Below are positions 25,002 to 35,489 of a DNA stretch of 64,000 nucleotides, piece by piece. Origin of the DNA: Macrostomum hystrix (lineage: Eukaryota; Platyhelminthes; Macrostomidae). The translations under genes were made by a program, and so were the position numbers. The stretch spans positions 4,681,001 to 4,745,000 of the forward strand of contig CATNEN010000033.1 in the NCBI GenBank assembly GCA_950097015.1, written 5' to 3'. Under the pieces are notes generated by a model. That model made no database searches. It saw nothing but the letters and a program-made list of their open reading frames with translations, and had not been told where the DNA came from. The first letter of the stretch is position 1, and each line of letters starts with the position of its first letter.

Positions 25002-26600
25002 ATCCTGTAGCAGCGCGTGGAGTGGAGTAGCATTCTTAGCTCTTAGTTCGCTGCCAATTGGCAACAATCATTGTATGGGATTTGGCACATCGGGAACTGC
25101 GTAGGGATGAAACCTTATTTATTAAATTTCTTTTCCAGCATTTCTTCCTGTTGTTTCCCTCTCCGCTTTTGTAGGAGAAGAAGACAGGTAGCGACTTAGT
25201 TGGAGACTTAATTAATTAGTCAGGCGCGGGCCGGCATGCAAGTGGAAAGTGAGAGTTAGCCAGGCTGCAGCATGGAGGGCTGCATGCATAGCTGCATAGC
25301 TTTAGTTCGCTATTTCTCAAACTGCCCCCCACACACACAGAGATGGCAGAAGTCACAAACGCCAGGGAGGCATTCAGAATGGAAAACGCTATACAATATA
25401 TAGACAATTGATTGTCTCATTAAATTACTGTCAGCAGTGTGGAATCGGACACCCCATGGAATGGTCCCACAGCGAGACCCTGGGCTGCATGAGCCAGCAG
25501 CTCCTGGGGATGCGGAAGAGCTGCGGAGCCGGAAGCCAAGTGGAACAGTGGGCAAGGGAACAATCAGCAGGAAGTAGAGAGAGACAGACAGGTGCGGAGA
25601 CCTCAGCAAATACAACGGCTGTTGTAACGAGGGGCGGGGCCAAATTGCCAATTAGGTTGAATAGAACAGTGAGATGAGACTCACGGATCGCGTGCTGACA
25701 TCACACCATGGCTGATGAGTTTATGGCAGAGACAAACAATGGGAATTGTAGACGGGATAAATGTGTGTAAAATTACAAATGGACAATGAGATCGGGCACC
25801 GCGGCACGGGCCGGAAGTTGACCCCGGGCTGGGATAATTGCAAAGCCATTGTCTTCCCTTTTTCTGCTTTTTTTCTCGAACTCCACACTCCAACTGGATG
25901 GAATTTTGCTCACTCTGATTAACATCTCTTGCAACTGAACTCATTTCAGGTGAAGATCTGGTTCCAGAATCATCGCTACAAGTGCAAGCGAGCCTCCAAG
26001 GACAAGAGCACCGGAGACACGAGCAGTCTGAACACCTCCAAGGACTCCAACTCGAGCTCGGGGCACAACCACCGCTCGCCGAAGGCCGCCGGCCACGTCA
26101 AGAGCGAGAAATCGGGCGCTGTGCATCCGCAACACCCGCACCAGCATCAGCACCAGCATCATTCTGCCGCAGCTTCGTCCATTGACAGAGCCGCCGCTGC
26201 CGCCGCTGCTGCCGCCGCCGCCGCTGCAGCCGCTGCCGCGGCAGGCGACCTGACTGGAGGCGGCGGCAACATCGGCGTCGGGCAGCTCGGCATGGAGCAT
26301 CACCACCTGCACCACCACCTGCATCATAAGCAGGCTGGCGATGGCAAGCTATCTGAAAACAGCGGCCTGTCCACACCGCCAGAGTTCACTGCAACCACAT
26401 CGCCGCACTTTGGCCACCACCTGCAGGCGCAGCAGCAGCAGCAGCAGTTGCAGCAGCAGCAGCAGATGCCGCATCCGCACATGATGCAGCAACACCATCA
26501 GATGCACCACCCGATGCACCACCCGGGAGCTGCCGCAGCCGCAGCCGCCGGAGCTGCCGCCTTTCCGATGCTGGGAGCCTCGAGGCAGGGCGTGTGGTGA
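20925..26600 (+). CDS. Nkx2-1: NK2.1-type homeobox transcription factor, three coding exons
   Basis: Join 20925-21240, 23679-23944 and 25950-26600, giving 410 codons. It is a nuclear DNA-binding regulator; family members pattern anterior neural tissue, pharynx and thyroid/endostyle in other animals. The homeodomain is residues 151-210, beginning RRKRRVLF and ending [16 protein letters not shown], with Tyr at homeodomain position 54, diagnostic of the NK2 class. Residues 19-26 (FRVTDLLS) resemble the N-terminal TN repression motif. Residues 90-110 carry WYGA, DPRF and, across intron 1, SRLMG, a signature shared with vertebrate NKX2-1. Intron 2 falls exactly between homeodomain Q44 and V45, a conserved position. 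All four splice junctions obey GT-AG. The C-terminal part is low-complexity: His-rich near 253-265, about 18 alanines, then glutamines, ending RQGVW. I see no NK2-specific domain. ATG 20925 is the first in-frame ATG; an in-frame TTG lies at 20910. Confidence 0.95.
21320..22055. repeat. 35-bp minisatellite in NK2.1 intron 1
   Basis: About 20 copies of a 35-bp unit containing ccaatccgctccttgatccc, nearly homogeneous. Long Gly/Asp-rich open frames on the minus strand here are products of the repeat. Confidence 0.95.
22282..22289 (-). promoter_or_regulatory. candidate NK2 binding word in intron 1
   Basis: CCACTTGA on the plus strand reads TCAAGTGG on the minus strand, the high-affinity word described for NK2-class homeodomains. 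A second copy stands at 22991-22998. Autoregulation is only an inference. Confidence 0.3.
22991..22998 (-). promoter_or_regulatory. candidate NK2 binding word in intron 1
   Basis: The second exact TCAAGTGG (minus strand) in the intron, about 700 bp upstream of exon 2. Confidence 0.3.
23679..23944 (+). CDS. Nkx2-1: NK2.1 exon 2 (homeodomain residues 1-44)
   Basis: Completes codon 106 (ATG) and codes for residues 107-194. SRLMG directly follows the splice junction, as in vertebrate NKX2-1. The homeodomain begins at 23813. The donor is cag/gtgagc at 23945, phase 0. Confidence 0.92.
23945..25949 (+). other. NK2.1 intron 2
   Basis: 2005 bp, phase 0, inside the homeobox. It has a purine-rich minisatellite near the donor and a (CTG)n run at about 24970-24999. 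The rest is unique with no exon seen. The acceptor is aactcatttcag at 25949. Confidence 0.88.
23985..24270. repeat. 20-bp homopurine-rich minisatellite in intron 2
   Basis: About 14 copies of agggagagaggaagggaggt, 19 of 20 bases purine on the plus strand, beginning 40 bp inside the intron. Confidence 0.95.
25950..26600 (+). CDS. Nkx2-1: NK2.1 exon 3 (homeodomain residues 45-60 and C-terminus)
   Basis: Begins GTG-AAG-ATC-TGG (recognition helix), runs 216 codons and stops at TGA 26598-26600. Homeodomain position 56 is Cys (YKCKR), where vertebrate NKX2-1 has Met. Long alanine, histidine and glutamine tracts follow. Confidence 0.93.
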   Translation: MKIWFQNHRYKCKRASKDKSTGDTSSLNTSKDSNSSSGHNHRSPKAAGHVKSEKSGAVHPQHPHQHQHQHHSAAASSIDRAAAAAAAAAAAAAAAAAAGDLTGGGGNIGVGQLGMEHHHLHHHLHHKQAGDGKLSENSGLSTPPEFTATTSPHFGHHLQAQQQQQQLQQQQQMPHPHMMQQHHQMHHPMHHPGAAAAAAAGAAAFPMLGASRQGVW

Positions 26601-27277
26601 TGCCCGCTGATTGCTGATCCGTAAGAGGGCTATAGATTTGAACAATAACGGACCTGTCTGTTTTTCTCTCTGTCTCCTTTGCCAGCCGGCATTGATAATC
26701 CCAGCTACGGAAATCCCAGCTTTATTTGTACAATTTCGCACTCAGCCCTGTTTGCCGAGCGCGTCACTTTCGAAGTAAAAATTTTTTTGTGCTTTTTTTG
26801 AAATCGCCCACCCACAGGCTCCTCAATGTGCGCTCGGAAATTTTTGCCTGGAATTGATTCTCTAATTATATAGGAAACTGTTTCTCTGAGCAGTCCGCGC
26901 TGCATGGTCTCCTGGCTGCAGTTTGATTTTTAACAAATATTCAATTGCCACTCAATGCACAATCACCTCGCACACATAAGCACTAAACACACTGTACATA
27001 ACTTAGCTGTTTCTCATTCACAATACCAATCTGTGGGATTATCATGAATGATCTCAAAATCTTAATACTGTCTCGCGTCCAATTTTGTCATGCAATTTTA
27101 AACAAAAAAATCTCATCTCAAATCTTTGTTCTCGACTCATTGACAATGATCCCTTTTTAGATTTGCCCTTGCCCGAAAAACAAATCTTCAATGCAAAATT
27201 GCTTGCTTTTTTGTTGTCTTACTGTGTCGCTGCATCAACTGAAGGAAACTTTTTACTAAAGGTTATTAATAAATAAA
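26601..27277 (+). other. NK2.1 3' UTR with polyadenylation signals
   Basis: A+T-rich non-coding DNA ending in overlapping AATAAA signals at 27268-27273 and 27272-27277, about 670 bp after the stop. No other gene is seen between. Confidence 0.5.
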
Positions 27278-27394
27278 TGCTTTATTGAAATTATCTTACA
27301 TAGCACCCGATCTGGAAATATCCCTATAACACCTATATCTCTAGCTTGACATGCTTAATCATGAATCACCAATGTTTATGACATTCTGTCTCGT

Positions 27395-27600
27395 TCATTT
27401 TGTCATGATTTTTTCTAGACCTTTGTTCTTCTGACAGAGAGGTCGTGGGTTCGTATCCCAGTCCAAGGGGAAAATTATATCCTTAAACAAGATCCTTAAT
27501 TTCCCATTGCTTCTGTTTGACAAGCCGTGAACTGGGTACATCAGGTTTAGCAGCCTCGCCCAAGTACTCAAACACAAAGTACTCAAAGAACGGCAATAAA
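27395..27600 (+). mobile_element. possible second SINE-type element
   Basis: A B-box-like GGTTCGTATCC stands at 27448-27458 after cagagaggtcgtg, followed by about 130 bp of non-tRNA body ending in ggcaataaag. It is unrelated to the three-copy family. Only one copy is visible here, so its extent is a guess. Confidence 0.35.
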
Positions 27601-28569
27601 GTTCTAGTTGTGGATAAAGTTTATTGATTGAAACAATGAGACAAAACTACGTTAAACAATGCACACAGGCTGTGTAACATTGAGCTCAGCTCATTACTCA
27701 TTATAGTTATGCAAAGGTCTAAAGACACAGAAATATACATTCGTCTTTTACTTATTAGTAAGAATTTCATTTCGCAGTAGAAGTTCTTTGAAGCTTGAGC
27801 TCATGCTGCGAGTAGAAAATAAATTAGAATTGAGTCCCTGCTCTCCATTATGAGTTGCTAATGTCTCTCTGCAGTTGATGAGTTGCCGCAACTCCCTTGA
27901 GTCGTCTCAACCGCCCAGCGGGAGGTCGACCTTGGCTGGCTTTGAGGGCTCCGAGGAAAATGCGCGATCCGTCTGTGCGGCCCACAATGCCGCATTGGCA
28001 ACATGCTGGTATGGCAACCGCTGCACACCTATTGTTGAATGTGGATGCAGTGAGCGGCATATAAGGGTGAGACAGCCTGTGAGACAACCCACCCGCCTCA
28101 TCATGTTGGAAATGGCTGAGCACCCTGGCTGGGGTTTGCGGGCTCGAGGCTTTCAAGAGGCGAGGGTTCGAGTTTGGAGGAGGGGGTGGAGGACCGAAAA
28201 AATCAAATGACGTCACAGCGGGGGTCGAGCTCGTCTGGGGTGAGACGGGGTGGGAGACCGGTCCACAGGCACGCGTCTCTATGTTAATTCTCTGCCAAGC
28301 TCTGTGTATGTCCCAGTCTTCGCTGAGCAATTGCTTCGGTGTTTAAAAAACTGAATGCTCAAAATTCATTTCGTGCTACATCCCACAGATTGCCATGTGT
28401 CAGCTTGTGGCCTCCTTACTCATTTATCCCAACGCAAGGTGCAGGGGAGGGCCGGGCGCCCCGCAGCGATGCGACATAAGGTGCCAGGTCTCGACCATTT
28501 CGTGACCTCTCGATCTGCTGACGAAACCCGCTGATAACAGACCGGAAATGGTAGACAGTGGATGCGGAA
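27601..28569. other. unique intergenic DNA
   Basis: A 160-codon minus-strand frame (27848-28330) has no domain features and is not called. TGCTCAA at 28356. Confidence 0.5.
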
Positions 28570-29201
28570 CTGAGAAGTAGATGGAGTAGGATGAGATGTA
28601 GATGGAGTAGACTGAAAAGTAGATGGAGTAGATGGAGTAGACTGAGAAGTAGATGGAGTAGACTGAGAAGTAGATGGAGTAGACTGAGAAGTAGATGGAG
28701 TAGACTGAGAAGTAGATGGAGTAGATGGAGTAGACTGAGAAGTAGATGGAGTAGACTGAGAAGTAGATGGAGTAGACTGAGAAGTAGATGGAGTAGACTG
28801 AGAAGTAGATGGAGTAGACTGAGAAGTAGATGGAGTAGACTGAGAAGTAGATGGAGTAGACTGAGAAGTAGATGGAGTCGACTGAGAAGTAGATGGAGTA
28901 GACTGAGAAGTAGATGGAGTAGACTGAGAAGTAGATGGAGAAGACTTAAAAGTAGATGGAGTCGACTGAGAAGTAGATGGAGTAGACTGAGAAGTAGATG
29001 GAGAAGACTTAAAAGTAGATGGAGTAGACTGAGAAGTAGATGGAGTAGATGGAGTCGACTGAGAAGTAGATGGAGTAGACTGAGAAGTAGATGGAGTCGA
29101 CTGAGAGTAGACTGAGAAGTAGATGGAGTAGACTGAGAAGTAGATGGAGTAGACTGAGAAGTAGATGGAGTAGACTGAGAAGTAGATGGAGTAGACTGAG
29201 A
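28570..29201. repeat. 21-bp minisatellite
   Basis: About 29 copies of a 21-bp unit, gtagatggagtagactgaga plus a, with scattered 9-bp partial units. The period of three codons leaves an open Arg/Ser/Trp frame that I do not call. Confidence 0.95.
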
Positions 29202-32200
29202 TGTCTAGTTATCTAGGAAGACTGACATGAGGAAAGAAATGACAGTTATTTTGATTAAATACGAAGTGCAGGAACGCAGAAAGAAGTGATTAGCAGAGCG
29301 CTAGGAAAGAGAGGTCATGTGCTCTTGTCTCACAATGGTCGAGGCAGATAATCAGTCAAGAAACGATGCAACTGATGAGGTCACACAAAGCCAAGTCACA
29401 AAGAGAGAAGTTCATGCACAGCAGAAAGACGTTTCCAGGAAACCCAACCGGAAACCTGTATGAAAATGCGAGTTTATGGCAAAACCCGGAGCAAAGTCAA
29501 GAAGCCACTGAGCTCAGGAAGTGGTGCCAGCGGACAAAGATAAAAAATTCGGGGAAACTGAAAGTTAGCTGATATCTACAGCTTAGAATCGTCTTAAAGA
29601 ATCCGGGAATCGAACTGACAAGAAAACTTAAGAGAAAATTGAGCAAGAAGCAGCTCAGCATGCCTGCTTTTGCTCCAGCCATGTGGGTAGAAAAAAACTT
29701 TTTTTAAGTTCCGATCTCGAGAACCCCGCGCGCATGGCTTCCGCTGATCGGCTGCGCTTCCCTCCCACCTGTGTTTCCTGGCAGTCCCGAGAATATTCCC
29801 ATTTTGTGATTTTGAGCAGTGCTGCACTGCATGGGAGTGCCTTGGAGCTTGGCACAATTGCCCCGGTGCGGATTTGAAGTGGTCGCAGGTCCGCCACCAG
29901 AGACACTGTCGTCTCACTGTCTGGGAGCAAGCACCGGCCTCTTTAGGCTGGGAAAATGGTGTAGTTGGGATATTTTTGGAAAAACTGGTCCAGGAGGAAG
30001 AGAGGAGAGAATTGGGAGAGAGAGAGAGAGAGGAAGATCGCCTCACGGCCGCACCTTGACTCAGACGCAGTGAGTTCCTTGAGCAGTTTGAGCAGTGTCG
30101 CTGCGCGCTGCACAGCCCTGTCCGCGCTGTCCCAAGCCAAACCACGGCCTGCGTCCCAAGCCAGAAACCCTAAACACTTCCTTCCGGTAATCCCCCAGGC
30201 CATCCCGCAGCGCCTAAAAGGTCTCTGAAAGTGTCGCGCGCGTGGGGGGGACACAAGCAGACACGCGGACTATTGAGCACAATTGAGCACAATTTTTATA
30301 ATAGTCGCTCGCGCTCAGAGGAAGGATAAAAATTCCACAGATTTTTGCTTACTCAACGCCTCCAAGAATCACGAGGGGATACAGAGAAGGGGAGAAAGAG
30401 GAGGAGGAGAGGGAAGCGGGTGGCACAACTCCAGGAAGAAAATGCCTTTGCTTTATAGGGCTTGACACATTTTTTGTGACACCAGGAATAGCTGCCGATG
30501 CAGCACAGCCTTACAGCACAGCAACTGTCTGTGCCAGTTTGACTCCCTGCTCAAATTGCTTCTCGTCAAGCTCTCCTGTCCTGTCCCAAAAAACTTGCTC
30601 CAATTACGGCGCTGGACTTGCCTTTTGTCTCTGGCAAATGTCAAACTGCGCTGCATGGAGCCAAGCTTGGGAGGCCGAATAATAGAAACGGCGCACACAA
30701 TGGGATTGGGATCCACTGGGATGCTGGGGCTATAGAATAAAATAGGGGATAAAAATCCCCTGTCAATGTGATACAAATTCCACAACGCAAATTGCTCCCC
30801 GTGGAGAAGATGGTGTCCTCGCGTGCTTGCATCACTTTCCTTTCACCCGCCCCGCTCCGCTGTCTCGCATGGCGCCACAGAATCTGGGGGCGATTACCAG
30901 ACAGTTTCGGGCAGGGTATGAGGGGCCTGGCCTGAGTTTGGGAGGATCTCGCGGGATCTGGGAAGGCCGAGGGATGAGGGTGTCGGAGGGAAGGGTGGAG
31001 GGGAGCGGAGAGAGACGCCGGGGCGGAAGGCAGGCGGCCGTGATTGACAGGTAAAAAATTAAAGGTGTGGATGCAATAGAGAGCATAAGTGAGAAAGAAC
31101 TGAGAGATGGGGCCAAGGATGAGGGCATTAGGGACGGGAATTCCCAGTGCCAGCCTTCTCAATCTTATTTGGCGCTAACTATTAAAGACTGAAAAACACA
31201 CTGCGCTGAATAACTCATGAGTGTGTGAGTATCTGAGACCTGCACACACACACTCGGGAATCTGTAAATGAGACAGCCTCATTGTGAACCAATGCAGTTT
31301 ACAATATGCTCGCCATCGTCAGGATTTTACCGAACGCTCTGATAACGGAGCCAGTTTAAAAATGTTCATAAAACTGGTCTGTATTGAGCAGACTGCAATG
31401 CTGAGTTCATGGGGTCAATTTCAACACCTCAAGTTAAATCGATTAGCGCATTTATCTTTCATAAGCAGTGAGGGGCCAGATTTTGGCGTCGGACAGGTCC
31501 CACTTCCTCTACGGTGTTGGCACGGGATTATTCAAATCGTTTAAGACCTACTGCGAGTCCTGATCCCCACAATAACTGGCGGTGTTTCTATGGCAATTTC
31601 TAGGTGTCTAGAGAGAGAGACTAGGGGGGGAATTCGCTCAGTGGGAATAAAGGACCACCAAACTCACCTGAGCAGTTGCGACTGACGAGTTGAGCTGCCG
31701 ACGGATCCGAGAGCGGGCTGAACGTCGCGCACCTCCGCGCACCAGAACTGCCGTCCCGCTGTCGGCCATATCTCAGCTGCTGCTGGCTCCTGCCCCCTGT
31801 TTCACACACTTTATATAACGGCTGGGGCCAGAGAGGAGAGAAGAATGAGAACGGAGAAGGGCCCTTTTACCACTCTCGTGCTTGGAGACCCGAGGACCTC
31901 CTTGTGGCTGCCGGGCTCTCATGCTTGAGGCCGCGGTCCAGGCGGGAGGGCTCCTCAGCCATAACGTGAAGAGCATGTAAAGTGCACTTTCTAAGGTCTT
32001 ATCCCTAATACTCTATGGGGATCTCGGCGCGGGACTCCCCCCTACCTTCTTCAGCGCGCTAAGCCCTCCTGAGAAGGACCGCAGCTGAGGGCGGCGATCG
32101 CCCTGGGAGACACGTAGCGGAGCTCCCGCCGCCCTGGATCCCCCACTTCATCTTCTCCTGGCAGCGGAGCGCGCCTCAAGTGGCTTGGGACAAATGTTTG

Positions 32201-33092
32201 ATTTTTGCGTGAAGCCCCCTTCACGGCCTGTCTCGCTCCTAATCCCTTCCCACCAGTCTTTAAATTCCCCCCCGCCCACGACTCCTCCCCTGCCCCGAAT
32301 CCCAAGCCGTCTTTCGCCCAAGGGCGCCGGTCCTGGCAAGATCCCAAAGCAGCCTATGCTTTTTCCCTACGTCACTCCTCACTGGGGATTACACGCGCTA
32401 GTTAATATCCCTGGCAAAAAACTTTCCTTAATTGCGAGCTGTTTGTGGCAGCAGAATTGTCAGGCAAACATCAAATAGTTTAGCTGTTGGCTCCCGTCAA
32501 GACCTGGCCGTGATTTGTCTGTGATAGCTGGCGCGTGAGGAATTCCGGCTTTGCTTTCACAGAACAAAGTAGCGAAAAATGAGAGCTCAACTGAATGGGC
32601 ATCCGAGATTGGGGATTTTGCTCGGTTGTATAATTTTCTGTTACATTGTGCATCTCGATAAATGCAGGTAATTTTCGATAATTTCAACAAAAAACTCGAC
32701 CACCTATTTATTGTGTTGCCACGCAAAATGAGAATTGCTGCAAAAAGCAATTCTGCTCCGAAGTGAAACTTGTGCAGTCTTTGTTCATTATCAAAAACTT
32801 TTTTAATTCTTTGTTTTCAACTGAGGGAAGGAAGAATGAGTTTCAATGAGGAGGAAGTAAAATACATTGTGGTATAAAATTTTTCGAAACTCATAACTTT
32901 TTTGGAAACTACGAATTGAGAATGCATTGCGACAGCTATTCCACCCGCCCTTCCAAACCAACTGCTTATCAACTTACCTGCTTCCTACGAGAATGAAAAA
33001 ATTAATGCTAGGCATTTCCCGGAAAAAAACTATATTTCGCAAAGGCTCGCAGATTGGTTTAGATTTCGGGACTTAGCTGCGCAATGTGCCTT
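29202..33092. other. long unique region, no supported gene
   Basis: 3.9 kb of mixed composition. The short frames here lack domains or splice support. It holds eight TTGAGCA/TGCTCAA words (29639, 29812, 30079, 30088, 30273, 30283, 30548, 31384), two pairs of them 9-10 bp apart, and a TCAAGTGG at 32176-32183. It lies 2-6 kb downstream of NK2.1 and could be regulatory DNA. Confidence 0.45.
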
Positions 33093-34080
33093 CATCTCAT
33101 CCGATTCTCACAACTTTCTCATCCGATTCTCATCCGATTCTCACAACTTTCCCATCCGATTCTCACAACTTTCCCACCCGATTCTCACAACTTTCTCATC
33201 CGATTCTCACAACTTTCTCATCCGATTCTCACAACTTTCTCATCCGATTCTCACAACTTTCTCATCCGATTCTCACAACTTTCTCATCCGATTCTCACAA
33301 CTTTCTCATCCGATTCTCACAACTTTCCCATCCGATTCTCACAACTTTCCCATCAGATTCTCACAACTTTCCCATCCGATTCTCACAACTTTCTCATCCG
33401 ATTCTCATCCGATTCTCACAACTTTCTCATCCGATTCTCACAACTTTCCCATCCGATTCTCACAACTTTCCCATCAGATTCTCACAACTTTCCCATCCGA
33501 TTCTCACAACTTTCTCATCCGATTCTCTCAACTTTCTCATCCGATTCTCACAACTTTCCCATCCGATTCTCACAACTTTCTCATCCGATTCTCCCAACTT
33601 TCTCATCCGATTCTCACAACTTTCTCATCCGATTCTCCCAACTTTCTCATCCGATTCTCTCAACTTTCTCATCCGATTCTCACAACTTTCCCATCCGATT
33701 CTCACAACTTTCTCATCCGATTCTCCCAACTTTCTCATCCGATTCTCACAACTTTCTAATCCGATTCTCATCCGATTCTCACAACTTTCTCATCCGATTC
33801 TCACAACTTTCCCATCCGATTCTCACAACTTTCTCATCCGATTCTCCCAACTTTCTCATCCGATTCTCACAACTTTCTCATCAGATTCTCATCCGATTCT
33901 CACAACTTTCTCATCAGATTCTCATCCGATTCTCACAACTTTCTCATCAGATTCTCATCCGATTCTCCCAACTTTCTCATCCGATTCTCACAACTTTCTA
34001 AACCGATTTTCACAACTTTGTCAACCGATTTTCAACTTTCTCATGGATATTCATGATTTCCTCATATATTCTCAGGACTT
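33093..34080. repeat. 22-bp minisatellite
   Basis: About 44 copies of tctcatccgattctcacaac plus tt, with some units shortened to tctcatccgat. The last 80 bp hold diverged units that grade into the next array. Confidence 0.95.
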
Positions 34081-34488
34081 TCTAATGTGTTCTAATGACT
34101 TTCTCATGTGTTCTTATGACTTTCTCATGTGTTCTAATGACTTTCTCATGTGTTCTAATGACTTTCTCATGTGTTCTAATGACTTTCTCGTGTGTTCTAA
34201 TGACTTTCTCATGTGTTCTTATGACTTTCTCATGTGTTCTAATGACTTTCTCATGTGTTCTAATGACTTTCTCATGTGTTCTTATGACTTTCTCATGTGT
34301 TCTAATGACTTTCTCATGTGTTCTAATGACTTTCTCATGTGTTCTTATGACTTTCTCATGTGTTCTAATGACTTTCTCATGTGTTCTAATGACTTTCTCA
34401 TGTGTTCTAATGACTTTCTCATGTGTTCTAATGACTTTCTCATGTGTTCTAATGACTTTCTCATGTGTTCTAATGACTTTCTCATAGG
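34081..34488. repeat. 21-bp minisatellite derived from its neighbour
   Basis: About 19 copies of ttctaatgactttctcatgt plus g, sharing the actttctcat core with the preceding 22-bp array. Frames on both strands stay open because 21 is a multiple of three. Confidence 0.95.
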
Positions 34489-35489
34489 TGCTCTCAGGAA
34501 TTGCTCCCTCAGGACTCTCAGGAAGGCTCTCACTGCATTGTTCTCGCATTCCATCCAGATTCAGTGAGCAACTTAGGCTACGAAGCACCTCAATTCGGTT
34601 ATTATTATAGACCGTTTGGCAGTGCTCACCCAACGGATTGAGCAGTGTGAAAAATACTGTGGATACAGCTGCGGTGCCCAGTTAATCACTCAAGAACTGT
34701 TTAGCAATTAATTGTCTCTCGCCCTCGGCCCCGCACTGCCGTTTCCAAAAATTTTCGCAGATCACTTCAAGTAGCACTTGGCCTTGGAGTGCTGGGCTGG
34801 GGGTAACGGGCTCTGAGGCTAATCAAATGAGACTCTGAGTTCTTCTGGCACCTCAGCAGATCCAGGAGCAGTAACAACCGGCCAGGCCGCTACTATCGAT
34901 GATGCCACGAAAAAATAAGCAAAATACGACCGAGGCGAAGGCCCAGGAAAACTGCGGGCAAAGTGGGAGAGTCGCCACTTCAGCCGGTCAGTGTCCAGTC
35001 AATTTCTGCCAATTCTTCTCGGCCGACTCTCACACAGCCGGCCGGCCCACTTCAGCCAGTCAAGCCTTTGGTCCGCGGCCGAGGCGGGGGCCTCGGGGAC
35101 CGGCCTCCTCAAGAAGAGAAAGTTTCACATGCCGGACTCCGCGGCTGCGCGGAGCACCTGGAGAAGCGGGGGGGCCCGGGAGACCACTCAAGTGGGACCC
35201 GGCTGAGCTGAAGAGGTTCATTTGTTGCTGAAGAGTTTGTGGGAGAAGGTTCAGCAAATAGCTCTGGCCAAGTGAGCACAGTGTTTGAGCATTTCGATAT
35301 TGGCTTTGCTGGCTCATTGTTGTTGCTCCTGCGGCCCAGGAGAAAGTTGACTGAAATGTTTTGTAAGAAAATTCCAGAAACTGCAAATAGTGCTCAACTG
35401 TTTTCCAAGGTATTTATCACCATCATCTTATGAATATTAAATGGCAGAGCTTTGAACTGGGAGAGCACGTTAGACACAAATTAGAACAG
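34489..35489. other. unique intergenic DNA
   Basis: Holds a G+C-rich patch at 35040-35200, TCAAGTGG at 35188-35195 and TTGAGCA/TGCTCAA at 34638, 35285 and 35391. No exon is supported. Confidence 0.5.

Noticed and set aside
27848-28330. 160-codon minus-strand frame with a short proline run
   Set aside because: No recognisable family or splice support; overlapping frames on the other strand look equally good.
28570-29201. Arg/Ser/Trp repeat protein
   Set aside because: Pure 21-bp repeat translation with no unique protein sequence at either end.
33086-34633. Long Phe/Ser/Asp-rich and His-Glu-Lys-Val-Ile-Arg-Thr repeat frames
   Set aside because: Products of the 22-bp and 21-bp arrays; both strands are open at once and no non-repeat protein sequence of substance flanks them.
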